Assembly: GCA_902525995.1 (NCBI GenBank)
Contig: CABZJG010000061.1
Span: 1-9,493 of the forward strand
Length of the DNA stretch: 9,493 bases
From: Paracoccaceae bacterium
GTDB lineage: Bacteria > Pseudomonadota > Alphaproteobacteria > Rhodobacterales > Rhodobacteraceae
Reading direction: 5' to 3'
The position numbers and the translations under genes are program-made. The notes below the pieces were generated by a model that was given only the letters and a program-made list of their open reading frames with translations, did not search any database and had not been told where the DNA came from. The stretch's first letter is position 1. Every line of letters starts with the position of its first letter. Positions 1-6,933 of the stretch are shown in pieces.

Positions 1-725
1 CCGCGCAAAATCCGCGCCCTGAATGTCCGGCGGATTTCTTCGTCAAATCGGCGGTGGTGTTTGATGCGGTGACCATTTGCGGCACAAAGTCCGTGCCCGA
101 TGACAAGCTTTCGCATGCCGCACAGGTCGCGGCGCAATGGCTGGACAATGATCAAAATGGCCGCGTGGATGAAGCGCGGCGGCTGGCCACGCTGCGCGAT
201 AACAGGCCGGTATTGGTGATGTCGGCACGCGGGTTTCGAAGCCGCGCGATTGACAAAATTATGGACCGCCTTGATCAGCGCGTCGGCCAAGACCTTGCCG
301 CAGATGAAACCGCCCCTGCGCGCCGCGATGAGCGCGATGCCTCACAAGAAGAAATTCATCATCTCATTGTTAACGCGGGCTGAATGCCTTTGGCGCCGCA
401 GCTTTTTAGCGATCGGCGCGCGATGCGCAGTGCGCTTTACGCCGCTTGGCAAGAGGCAGAGACCAAGCGGCTTTACGATTATGATGACTGGACCTGTGAT
501 GACAGCTGTAAGGTGGTCGAATTTTTCTATCTGGCAACGGCCGCCTATTTGGGCTCGGCGATAGATGTAGCGCATGATGAACTGCGGGTTAAAACCCGCA
601 CCGATCTGAAACAGAAATTGCCGCAGGTCACCGCAGTGATCGAAACCAAGGACTATGCCTATCCGCGCCAGATGTGGCCTGACGGCCGCTACCCGCATAT
701 GCAACATATCTTGTTTTCCAACTGA
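1..725 (+). pseudogene. Secreted EF-hand-like protein gene, 5' end outside window, interrupted by in-frame TGA
   Basis: One reading frame runs from the window edge (first full codon at 3) to the stop at 723-725, broken only by a TGA at 381-383. Upstream it encodes a piece with a calcium-loop-like DNDQNGRVDEA (from base 144). It then carries EEIHHLI just before the TGA, and resumes with a segment containing YDYDDWTCDDSC and a C-terminal PDGRY. From memory, these blocks occur in this order in a single family of secreted proteins of unknown function in bacteria and some eukaryotes, so the two halves belong together. Four cysteines (codons at 24, 78, 495, 507) lie on both sides of the break and fit an extracellular disulfide-bonded protein; the signal peptide would be outside the window. 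The ATG at 384 directly follows the TGA and has no good Shine-Dalgarno sequence, so independent translation of the second half is unlikely. Function is unknown. Alternatives are a sequencing error or stop readthrough. Confidence 0.6.
381..383 (+). other. In-frame TGA interrupting the secreted-protein gene
   Basis: The codons before (encoding HLIVNAG) and after (encoding MPLAPQLF) the TGA are in the same frame, with no insertion or deletion. A single substitution would restore one continuous protein; an ancestral TGG, CGA or GGA codon would each need only one change. Confidence 0.7.
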
Positions 726-749
726 CTTTGCACATCTGCCAAGGCATCT

Positions 750-1379
750 TTAAGTATTTTGCGGATAAGAAATCACCGATAAAAACTTTGCGGGCAGTTT
801 GGTGAAAACCTCGGGCCCATGCGGGGCATCGGCATCAAAAAACAACGTATCGCCCGGGCTGAGATGATGTATGTTTTCCCCGTGCCGATAGCCGATCTCG
901 CCTTCGAGCATGTAAATCGTTTCGATGCCGCCATGTTGAAAGGTGGGAAACACATCCGACGCTTCGGTCAATGTGATCAGATAGGGCTCGACAATCACGC
1001 CGCTGGCGTTGGACCCGATATGGCCGAGCAAGTTGTATTGATGCCCGGCGCGGGTTCCGGCACGTTCCATTTCGACCCCTTGACCGGATTTGGTGTGAAT
1101 GCAGTCTCGGGTTTCTTCAAACCCGCGAAAAAAGGAGGTGAGCGGTACAGACAATGTCTATGCAAGCGTGCGCAGCGTCGTCAGCGAAGGCGAGGTATTG
1201 CCGTTTTCAATTTTGGACAGCATCCCGATCGACAATCCGGTCAGTTCGGCAAGCTTTGCCACCGTGATATTTTTTTGCCGCCTGTGCAAACGCACTTCGC
1301 GGCCAATGGCCGCTTCGAGGTTCAATTCGTGGTGCTGGCGCAGGCGGTGCGGATCTTGGTTTAAGGGGCTGCTGGTCAT
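750..1379 (-). pseudogene. XRE-cupin transcriptional regulator, interrupted by in-frame TAG
   Basis: The frame spans 209 codons from ATG (1377-1379) to TAA (750-752), a usual length for XRE-cupin (PuuR-like) regulators. Residues ~21-73 form a lambda-repressor-type helix-turn-helix with LAELTGLSIGMLSKIENG and SPSLTTL. Codon 74 is TAG (1158-1160). The same frame then continues with LSVPLTSFFRG, the usual linker of this family, into a cupin domain with TFQHGG, YMLEGEIGYRHG and PGDTLFFDADAPHGP. The second half has only a TTG (1152-1154) right after the stop and no Shine-Dalgarno sequence there. As read, only a 73-residue DNA-binding fragment would be made, without the ligand-sensing and dimerising cupin. 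AAGG precedes the ATG by about 10 bases. Such regulators often control genes for amine or amino-acid use. A link to the neighbouring TMAO operon is inference from position. Confidence 0.8.
1158..1160 (-). other. In-frame TAG between HTH and cupin domains
   Basis: Read on the minus strand, the codons are CTT GCA TAG ACA TTG TCT GTA. The frame is the same on both sides, encoding TLA before the stop and TLSVPL after it. In relatives, as I recall them, this short linker is continuous, so this is a point nonsense change (for example from GAG, CAG or AAG), not a frameshift. Confidence 0.75.
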
Positions 1380-1432
1380 TTATAATTTACCTTTAAAGCA
1401 ACAGCCACCCGATGGAAGCCGCTTTAGTAGTG

Positions 1433-1461
1433 ATTTTGTTTCCTGTCATGAAAACTGTCAA
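1433..1461 (-). promoter_or_regulatory. Sigma-70-type promoter of the XRE-cupin gene
   Basis: On the minus strand a perfect TTGACA (-35, bases 1461-1456) is followed after 17 bases by CAAAAT (-10, bases 1438-1433, 4 of 6 to TATAAT). The predicted transcript would start near 1426, about 47 bases before the ATG. Position and spacing fit the regulator gene well. The promoter looks intact although the gene it serves is interrupted. Confidence 0.55.
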
Positions 1462-1474
1462 ATGTATTGCTAAA

Positions 1475-1527
1475 GATCAACCAACAAAGAGCAAGCAACA
1501 AAGACTGCGGTGAAACTATGATCAACC
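1475..1527. repeat. Short direct repeats upstream of the XRE-cupin promoter
   Basis: GATCAACC occurs at 1475-1482 and 1520-1527, and CAACAAAGA at 1482-1490 and 1496-1504. All lie in the gap between the LysR stop codon and the XRE-cupin promoter. They could be regulator-binding sites or simply A/C-rich sequence; no protein is assigned to them. Confidence 0.35.
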
Positions 1528-1533
1528 GATCCC

Positions 1534-2460
1534 TTACAAAGGCTCATAGCGCCGCCGCGATGCGGACAGCTCTAATAGCCAGTTCTCAACAACGTCGCGC
1601 TGCGAAAAGCTTGATGCTTTTTCAGGCTTGAGCAGATAGTACCCATATTCTGTGCGCACTGAAATATCGCCAAGCGGTCGCACCAATTTGCCCTGATCCA
1701 CAAGATGATCAAGCAAATGTCCCCATCCCAGCGCAATGCCCAACCCGTTCACGGCGGCATCTATCGACAAGGGATAGGTGTTAAACAGAACGGTTTGATC
1801 GAGTTTTGAGACGTAAAGTTCGTTGCGCGACAGCCATGTGTGCCAATTCATCCATTCGGTGTGGGTGCTGGCCACCCCGATAAGAGAATGTTGCGCCATC
1901 ACCGACAAATCGGCAATTTCAGGGTGTTTTTCAAAATATTCGGGCGAGCAGACGGGAAAGATGGTTTCCCCGAACAGCAATTGTGCTGAATAGCCTGCCC
2001 AATATCCATCGCCGCGCAGAATGCTCAGATTGATATCTTCAGCCAGACATTCTTCGTCACTATCTGACGAAACCAGTTTGATCCGGAGCTCTTGATTATC
2101 CGCATTGAACAGCGGCAAACGCGGCATCAGCCACAGACCTGCAACGGAATTGGTGGCCGCCAAAGTGATCGCTTGGGCCTTGGCGTCTTTGAACCGATTC
2201 TCTGAAAGGGCGCGCAATTGTTCAAGGACGGGCGATATTTCGTCAAAAAGCTGCTGTCCATGGGGGCTAATTTGGATCGAACGGTGACCACGGATAAACA
2301 AATTTAACTTATAATGATGCTCAAGCAGTTTAACTTTGCGGCTAATGGCCGTTTCGCTAATATTTAGAGCCTTGGAGGCGCCCGAAAAACTGCCAGATTC
2401 CACCGTTGCTTCAAAAGCCAAAAGGTAATCTAAAGGTGGTAAATAGTTGTTTTTAATCAT
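1534..2460 (-). CDS. LysR-family transcriptional regulator, GcvA-like
   Basis: This is a 308-residue, full-length LysR protein in the cytoplasm. The N-terminal winged helix-turn-helix covers residues ~10-68 (SFSGASKALNISETAISRKV, then the ISPHG wing). The effector-binding domain covers about 95-300 and includes LSILRGDGYW at 145-154 followed by an LFGETIFPVCSP stretch. That arrangement is typical of the GcvA-like subgroup (DVAIRYGxG, then PVCSP). The ATG is at 2458-2460, with only a weak GAG/AAG-like ribosome-binding stretch upstream. It is transcribed divergently from tmoX across a 201-base intergenic region, the classic layout for a LysR protein controlling itself and the neighbouring operon. 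The ligand is unknown; TMAO or another methylated amine is inference from context. The gene looks somewhat richer in A+T than tmoV or tdm by eye. Confidence 0.9.
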   Translation of the reverse strand: MIKNNYLPPLDYLLAFEATVESGSFSGASKALNISETAISRKVKLLEHHYKLNLFIRGHRSIQISPHGQQLFDEISPVLEQLRALSENRFKDAKAQAITLAATNSVAGLWLMPRLPLFNADNQELRIKLVSSDSDEECLAEDINLSILRGDGYWAGYSAQLLFGETIFPVCSPEYFEKHPEIADLSVMAQHSLIGVASTHTEWMNWHTWLSRNELYVSKLDQTVLFNTYPLSIDAAVNGLGIALGWGHLLDHLVDQGKLVRPLGDISVRTEYGYYLLKPEKASSFSQRDVVENWLLELSASRRRYEPL

Positions 2461-2661
2461 TTTTAATTGCTTACTCTGGTGTTGCGAGTTGGCTGGTGAC
2501 GTAATGTCGTTCTATTCAAGCATAGTTTTGCGAATTTGCCACTAATTTTTATCGCCTTAGCCTCGCAAATCTCTACGTTGAGAACGCCGATAAATTTGCA
2601 ATCATCATGTGCATGCTTGGCGCATGTTCAAGCCAATGATATTCTTAACAGGGGAAAACAC
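2461..2661. promoter_or_regulatory. Divergent control region between LysR gene and tmoX
   Basis: These 201 bases contain no supportable gene and must hold both divergent promoters. Visible elements are an inverted pair TTTGCGA (2527-2533) and TCGCAAA (2563-2569) separated by 29 bases, a second AATTTGC (2533-2539 and 2593-2599), and a CATG-rich stretch (2608-2626). A weak hairpin, GCTTG/CAAGC, starts near 2615. A strong Shine-Dalgarno AGGGG (2650-2654) lies 7 bases before the tmoX ATG. I see no convincing -35/-10 pair for tmoX, which would fit an activator-dependent promoter. Confidence 0.5.
2527..2569. promoter_or_regulatory. Spaced inverted repeat TTTGCGA/TCGCAAA, candidate operator
   Basis: Two perfect 7-base half-sites in inverted orientation lie 36 bases apart (start to start) in the middle of the LysR/tmoX divergent region. 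LysR-type proteins commonly contact sites spread over 50-60 bases as tetramers, so spacing and position are plausible. Binding is inference. Confidence 0.35.
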
Positions 2662-3603
2662 ATGAAACTAAGGACAATTTCTTTAGCTGTTGCGGTCAGT
2701 GCTGCGTGCTCAACATCGGTGGCAGCTGCCGACAGTTCGGATCCGATTGTTATTCCGATCCATAACTGGTCATCCCAGATCGTTATGAGCCACGTTGTGG
2801 GCCAAATTTTTGAAAGCATGGGCAATAATGTTGAGTTCGTGACAACCGATAGTCAGGCGGTCTATGAGTCAGTTCGGCTCGGCGATGTGACGTTGGAGCT
2901 GGAAGTTTGGGAAGGTGCCTTTGGGGCCTCGTTCCGCGCGGCTTTGGAAAAAGGCGGTCTGCATGATGTCGGCGACCACGATGCGGTGACCCGCGAAGAC
3001 TGGTGGTATCCGATGTGGACGAAAGATGCCTGCCCGGGACTTCCAAGCTGGGAAGCATTGAACGACTGTGCGGATTTGTTTGCAACGGCCGAAACCGGCA
3101 GCAAAGGCCGTTATCTTGATGGTCCTGTTGACTGGCTTAAGCACGGTCAAGAGCGCGTTGCCGCTTTGGGGATGAACTTTCAGGTTGTAAACGCGGGTTC
3201 TGCCGCAGCGCTCTGGGCCGAAATTGGCGCAGCCGAAGCGGACAAGAGACCTGTGGTGGTCTTTAACTGGACACCAAATTTTGCCGAAGCCGTGTGGCCC
3301 GGTGAATTTGTTGAGTTCCCAGTTTGGGAAGATGGCTGTGATACAGACCCATCTGTCGGACCAAACCCAAATGAGCTTTACGACTGCGGTAACCCAGCCA
3401 ATGGATACCTGAAAAAAGCTGCATGGGACGGCATGAAAGACAAATGGCCATCCGCCTATGACGTGCTGACAAAAATCTCTTTCACCAACCCTCAGATTGC
3501 TGAAATGGCGAAGTTCGTCGACATTGACGAGATGGAGCCAGAAGAAGCTGCAGAGGCGTGGCTGGAAGAAAATGAAAGTGTCTGGCAGTCCTGGCTGAAC
3601 TAA
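2662..3603 (+). CDS. tmoX: Periplasmic TMAO-binding protein of ABC transporter (TmoX)
   Basis: This is a 313-residue OpuAC/ProX-type substrate-binding protein. The ATG at 2662 is chosen because AGGGG sits 7 bases upstream and the protein then opens with a signal peptide (MKLRTISLAVAV..., cleavage probably after VAAA, about residue 23). Longer in-frame starts would bury the signal. Aromatic residues suited to a quaternary-amine cage include W36, W83, W114, W115, W119, W185 and W203. Residues 224-242 form an acidic loop (DGCDTDPS ... NELYDC) bounded by C226 and C242. In the Ruegeria pomeroyi TmoX structure, as I recall it, a loop chelates calcium, four tryptophans bind the TMAO head and Glu131 contacts the oxygen. 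Here residue 131 is also Glu, but this is unaligned. C124/C136 may form a second disulfide. It is first in the operon with tmoV, tmoW and tdm. The main alternative ligands are glycine betaine, choline and DMSP. Confidence 0.8.
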   Translation: MKLRTISLAVAVSAACSTSVAAADSSDPIVIPIHNWSSQIVMSHVVGQIFESMGNNVEFVTTDSQAVYESVRLGDVTLELEVWEGAFGASFRAALEKGGLHDVGDHDAVTREDWWYPMWTKDACPGLPSWEALNDCADLFATAETGSKGRYLDGPVDWLKHGQERVAALGMNFQVVNAGSAAALWAEIGAAEADKRPVVVFNWTPNFAEAVWPGEFVEFPVWEDGCDTDPSVGPNPNELYDCGNPANGYLKKAAWDGMKDKWPSAYDVLTKISFTNPQIAEMAKFVDIDEMEPEEAAEAWLEENESVWQSWLN

Positions 3604-3640
3604 GACAGCTTTCACCAATAAATGCTATATGATAGCTTTG

Positions 3641-3667
3641 CCCCTTCCGGTAGACTGCCGGAAGGGG
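3641..3667 (+). promoter_or_regulatory. Intergenic hairpin that includes the tmoV ribosome-binding site
   Basis: A perfect 10-bp inverted repeat CCCCTTCCGG (3641-3650) / CCGGAAGGGG (3658-3667) surrounds a 7-base loop. No T-run follows (the next bases are AACAAC), so it is not a standard intrinsic terminator. The 3' arm contains AAGGGG (3662-3667), the only Shine-Dalgarno candidate for tmoV, 9 bases before the GTG. Expected roles, by inference, are protection of the tmoX transcript end against 3' exonucleases and lowering of tmoV initiation. Both would raise the ratio of binding protein to membrane components. Confidence 0.75.
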
Positions 3668-3676
3668 AACAACTAA

Positions 3677-4705
3677 GTGAACATTATGAACAATAACTCA
3701 CTCGCGATATCTGCCAAAAATGTATGGAAACTTTTTGGGGCAGAACCTGAAAAATATCTCGCAAAATCAGCACCCGGGAAAACCTTTGAAGAGATAAAGG
3801 CCGATGGATATATTGCTGGGGTGCGTGATGTCTCAATCGAAGTGCACCATGGCGAAATCCTTGTCATCATGGGGCTTTCCGGGTCCGGCAAATCCACCTT
3901 GGTGCGCTGCTTTTCACGACTTCACGAAATCACCGGCGGCGAGATTATTGTCGAAGGCCAGAACATTATGGAGCTGTCCGAGAAAGAGCTTATCGATCTC
4001 AGACGCCGCAAGATGGGAATGGTGTTCCAGTCTTTTGGGCTTTTGCCGCATCGCACAGTGCTTGAAAATGTGGCCTTTCCGTTGGAAATGCGGGGGCAAG
4101 ACAAACATACCCGCCGCGAGCGGGCGTTAGAAGTTGTTAAACTCGTTGGCCTTGAGGGCCGCGAAGAATATTTTCCGCGCGAACTTTCTGGCGGACAGCA
4201 GCAGCGCGTAGGGATTGCCAGATCACTGGCCATCGAGCCGGATATCTGGTTTCTGGATGAACCGTTCTCGGCGCTTGATCCGCTGATCCGGCGTGAAATG
4301 CAGGATGAATTTTTACGGCTGCAGGGGATGCTTGATAAAACGATTGTCTTTATCACCCATGACTTTGATGAAGCCCTGCGCCTAGCCGACCGCATCGCCA
4401 TTATGAAAGACGGCGCGGTTGAGCAATGCGATACGCCCGACCGAATTGTACTTGATCCGGCGACCGAATATGTGCGCAAATTTACCGAAGAAATTGACAA
4501 AGCCCGCGTGGTGCGCGCGCGCGTTCTGGTCGATGCGGGCGCGTCGGCTGATGGCGAGCCGGTGGATGGCAAAGCCACCATCCAAGAGCTTGCGCGCAAG
4601 CTTGTGGATGATCCACGTGACATGATCCCGGTGCACGAAGATGGCAAGCCGATCGGGGCCATGAACCGTCAATCCGCGCTTGATATCCTGTTGGGCAGCG
4701 CCTAA
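3677..4705 (+). CDS. tmoV: ATPase subunit of TMAO/betaine-type ABC transporter (TmoV)
   Basis: This is a 342-residue ProV-like ATPase that powers import from the cytoplasmic face of the permease. All motifs are present: Walker A GLSGSGKST (66-74), Q-loop Q118, signature LSGGQ (170-174), Walker B with D194-E195, D-loop SALD (198-201) and switch H228. Residues ~1-50 are the extended ProV N-terminus (KLFGAEPEKYL). The C-terminus (~285-342) looks like a single CBS-type unit ending with AMNRQSALDILL, shorter than the tandem CBS pair of ~400-residue E. coli ProV. Start choice: GTG 3677 is 9 bases after AAGGGG, while the in-frame ATG at 3686 is 18 bases away, so GTG is preferred. The TAA overlaps the tmoW ATG (TAATG). 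The TMAO assignment rests on the flanking genes; the protein alone says quaternary-amine uptake family. Confidence 0.85.
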   Translation: MNIMNNNSLAISAKNVWKLFGAEPEKYLAKSAPGKTFEEIKADGYIAGVRDVSIEVHHGEILVIMGLSGSGKSTLVRCFSRLHEITGGEIIVEGQNIMELSEKELIDLRRRKMGMVFQSFGLLPHRTVLENVAFPLEMRGQDKHTRRERALEVVKLVGLEGREEYFPRELSGGQQQRVGIARSLAIEPDIWFLDEPFSALDPLIRREMQDEFLRLQGMLDKTIVFITHDFDEALRLADRIAIMKDGAVEQCDTPDRIVLDPATEYVRKFTEEIDKARVVRARVLVDAGASADGEPVDGKATIQELARKLVDDPRDMIPVHEDGKPIGAMNRQSALDILLGSA

Positions 4706-6924
4706 TGGCAGCGCAAGCCGATATAGAGCAGGCGCAGGCGCTCGCCGAGACGCATCAAATGCAAATCTGTGTGCTTTTTGCTGTTGCCATCGTACTTACG
4801 CTTGCGCAATGGGGTGGCATTTTGCCCGCATGGCTGCATCGTGTGCCCGAGTTTTTATTGCCGCCGCTCGAGCTTATCCTTGATACAATGTTCAATTTTA
4901 TCAAGGAAGATCTGGGGCTTATCTACGCCACGCGCTTTATGACCGAAGGCTTGCAATGGGTGCTTGATGTCACCGCCAATCTTTTGTTTGGCAAACGGCG
5001 CTGGCCCAATATCGGGCCCATCCCATGGACAGCGATTGCCGCTGTTGCAGGGATTGTCGGATATTACTTGGGCGGTTGGCGTCTTGCGTTTTTGGCGCTG
5101 GGGACGTTTGTCTGGACGGCGCTGATCGGCCAGTGGAAACTGGCTATGGAAACCATGTCTGTGCTGGTGGTTGCTGCGCCTTTGGCCTTTACCATTGGCC
5201 TGCTGCTGGGCATCGCAGCCTGGAAAAACAAGGCGGTGGATCAAACCTTGCAGCCGATCCTGTCGGTTTTGCAAACCCTGCCGTTTTTCACCTATCTGCT
5301 GCCTGCGGTGATCTTTTTCAAAGTCGGCCCCACAGCAGGCGCGGTTGCCACCACGGTGTATGCCATTCCGCCAATGATTTTGATGACCACGCTGGGGCTG
5401 AAAAAGGTCAGCCCAGAAGTGGTTGAAGCCGGCTATATGTCCGGATGCTCGCGCTGGCAGATGTTGCGCTATGTCTATATTCCTTCGGCGCGCACGGAAA
5501 TTCTGGTGGGTGTGAACCAGGTCATTATGCTGTGCTTGGCAATGGTTGTTCTGACCTCGTTTATCGGGATGCCGGGTCTGGGGGCAAAATTGCTGGCGAT
5601 GATGGGCAGCTTTAAAATTGGCCGCAGTTTTGAAATTGGGATCACCATTGTTTTGCTGGCCATCACACTGGACAGACTGTCCAAAGCTTGGGTGGCCAAA
5701 CAGCCGGTACATTTTGAAAAAGGCACCAGTTGGTTCGTACGCCATAAATATGTTGTCATGGGCGTTGTGGCGTTCATTGGCTGCTTGATGATCGCGCAAG
5801 TTTGGGAACTTGCTTCTACCGTGGGCCGCAAGCAGCATTTCAGTCAGGGCAAAGAGCTGGATAATTTCATCAAGAACACGGTTCTGACCAATGAATATCT
5901 CAAAGCGACAACCTATTCCATTCGCTACTTTATGAATAATTTCATCCTGATCCCGTTTCGCAACTTTCTGCTGTCGATCCCCACACCGGCCTTTATGATC
6001 GGGATCATTCTTTTTGCATGGCGGGTGGCAGGGCCGCGCCAAGCGCTTTATGCTTTGGCATTTTTCACCTGGGTCGCGCTCAGCGGATGGTGGGACCGTT
6101 CGGTGATCACCATCTATTACGCGCTTTCCTCAACAGCAGTGGCCCTTGTGGTCGGTATTCCTTTGGCGGTCTGGGGGTCCGGACCTCCTGCACAGCGGAT
6201 TAACTGGTCCAGCGGTGTGAACTCTACGGTGATCATCGGCGTGATCAGCCTGTTGTTCCGGCGCTCTTTCATTGCCTTTATGTCGCTCATAGCGGCCGGT
6301 GTGTCACGCTATATCCTGTGGACATGGGGTCTGTTCGGAGACGAGCCTCAGATATGGGTGTACCGCGCGGCCTTCTGGCTTTTGTTCGGCGCAAGTTTTT
6401 ACATCATGTGGCGCTATGCAGGGCAAATGCTGCGCGATGTGTTTTTGCTGCTGGTGTCGGATTCTGCACAGACTTTCCCAAGCTTTGTCTATCTTATCCC
6501 GGCGATCATGCTGTTTGGAATTACGGACATCGCCGTGATTTTTGCGATCATGATTTTCGCCATGGTGCCTTTGATCCGCTACACCATAGAAGGGCTGCGC
6601 AATGTGCCGCCTGAAATGACCGAAAGCGCTGATATGTCCGGCGCGACGCGCAGCCAAAAGCTATGGAAGGTACAATTTCCACTGGCGTTGCCGACCATGG
6701 CGGTGGGCTTTAATCAGGCTTTGATGTTTGCCTTTTTCATGACCATGATTGCAGCGTTCATCGGCACCATTGATGTGGGCCAAGAGTTGCAGCGCACCTT
6801 GGCGGGCACTGATCTGGGCAAGAATTTTGTGCTTGGTTTGAACGTCTCTTTCATGGCGTTGACCTTTGACATGATCATCATGAAATGGTCGCAGACACGC
6901 AAAAAAGCTCTGGGTCTGGGATAG
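4705..6924 (+). CDS. tmoW: Fused double-permease subunit of TMAO ABC transporter (TmoW)
   Basis: This 739-residue inner-membrane protein is about twice the length of E. coli ProW (~354). It contains two BPD-type permease domains. The first has QTLPFFTYLLPAV followed by the ATPase-coupling loop (EAG at 241-243, then MSGCSRWQML). The second has QTFPSFVYLIPAI and a matching loop (ESA at 640-642, then MSGATRSQKL), about 400 residues later. One polypeptide would thus supply both halves of the pore. The second domain carries an extra stretch of about 80 residues (~493-573) with further hydrophobic segments between its first core helix and the QTFP block. The ATG overlaps the tmoV stop as TAATG, and no separate Shine-Dalgarno sequence stands out, indicating translational coupling. 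The tdm gene starts 9 bases after its TAG. Specificity for TMAO is inferred from the operon. Confidence 0.85.
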   Translation: MAAQADIEQAQALAETHQMQICVLFAVAIVLTLAQWGGILPAWLHRVPEFLLPPLELILDTMFNFIKEDLGLIYATRFMTEGLQWVLDVTANLLFGKRRWPNIGPIPWTAIAAVAGIVGYYLGGWRLAFLALGTFVWTALIGQWKLAMETMSVLVVAAPLAFTIGLLLGIAAWKNKAVDQTLQPILSVLQTLPFFTYLLPAVIFFKVGPTAGAVATTVYAIPPMILMTTLGLKKVSPEVVEAGYMSGCSRWQMLRYVYIPSARTEILVGVNQVIMLCLAMVVLTSFIGMPGLGAKLLAMMGSFKIGRSFEIGITIVLLAITLDRLSKAWVAKQPVHFEKGTSWFVRHKYVVMGVVAFIGCLMIAQVWELASTVGRKQHFSQGKELDNFIKNTVLTNEYLKATTYSIRYFMNNFILIPFRNFLLSIPTPAFMIGIILFAWRVAGPRQALYALAFFTWVALSGWWDRSVITIYYALSSTAVALVVGIPLAVWGSGPPAQRINWSSGVNSTVIIGVISLLFRRSFIAFMSLIAAGVSRYILWTWGLFGDEPQIWVYRAAFWLLFGASFYIMWRYAGQMLRDVFLLLVSDSAQTFPSFVYLIPAIMLFGITDIAVIFAIMIFAMVPLIRYTIEGLRNVPPEMTESADMSGATRSQKLWKVQFPLALPTMAVGFNQALMFAFFMTMIAAFIGTIDVGQELQRTLAGTDLGKNFVLGLNVSFMALTFDMIIMKWSQTRKKALGLG

Positions 6925-6931
6925 GGGGATG
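6920..6931 (+). repeat. 12-base junction sequence, copy 1 (tmoW stop/tdm ribosome-binding site)
   Basis: GATAGGGGGATG spans the tmoW TAG and the Shine-Dalgarno sequence of tdm. An identical 12-mer lies at 9323-9334 after the tdm stop codon. Confidence 0.6.
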
Positions 6932-6933
6932 TG

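Noticed and set aside
1152..1154. TTG as an independent start for a cupin-only protein
   Set aside because: No Shine-Dalgarno sequence precedes it, and it sits just one codon after the TAG within the family's usual linker.
381..1160. Stop-codon reassignment (TGA or TAG read as sense)
   Set aside because: TGA ends tdm, TAG ends tmoW, and TAA ends tmoX, tmoV and the LysR gene, all at natural family lengths. Two different stops would need recoding, so isolated lesions are simpler.
2536..2661. Longer N-terminus for the binding protein, starting at 2536
   Set aside because: It would place 42 residues before a clear signal peptide. The AGGGG at 2650-2654 is ideally spaced for ATG 2662.
2869..3618. 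Minus-strand open frame of 249 codons across tmoX
   Set aside because: The plus-strand protein has a signal peptide, a strong ribosome-binding site and family motifs. The antisense frame has none of these.
3641..3667. Rho-independent terminator after tmoX
   Set aside because: The stem is strong, but AACAAC follows in place of a T-run, and the operon clearly continues.
3922..4662. Minus-strand Ser/Arg-rich open frame across tmoV
   Set aside because: The composition is the mirror of the ATPase codons, and all ABC ATPase motifs are on the plus strand.
4855..6042. Long open frame (395 codons) on the minus strand inside tmoW
   Set aside because: It is exactly antisense to a well-supported permease. 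Its translation is rich in His, Gln and Arg without membrane or domain signatures, as expected of the complement of hydrophobic codons.
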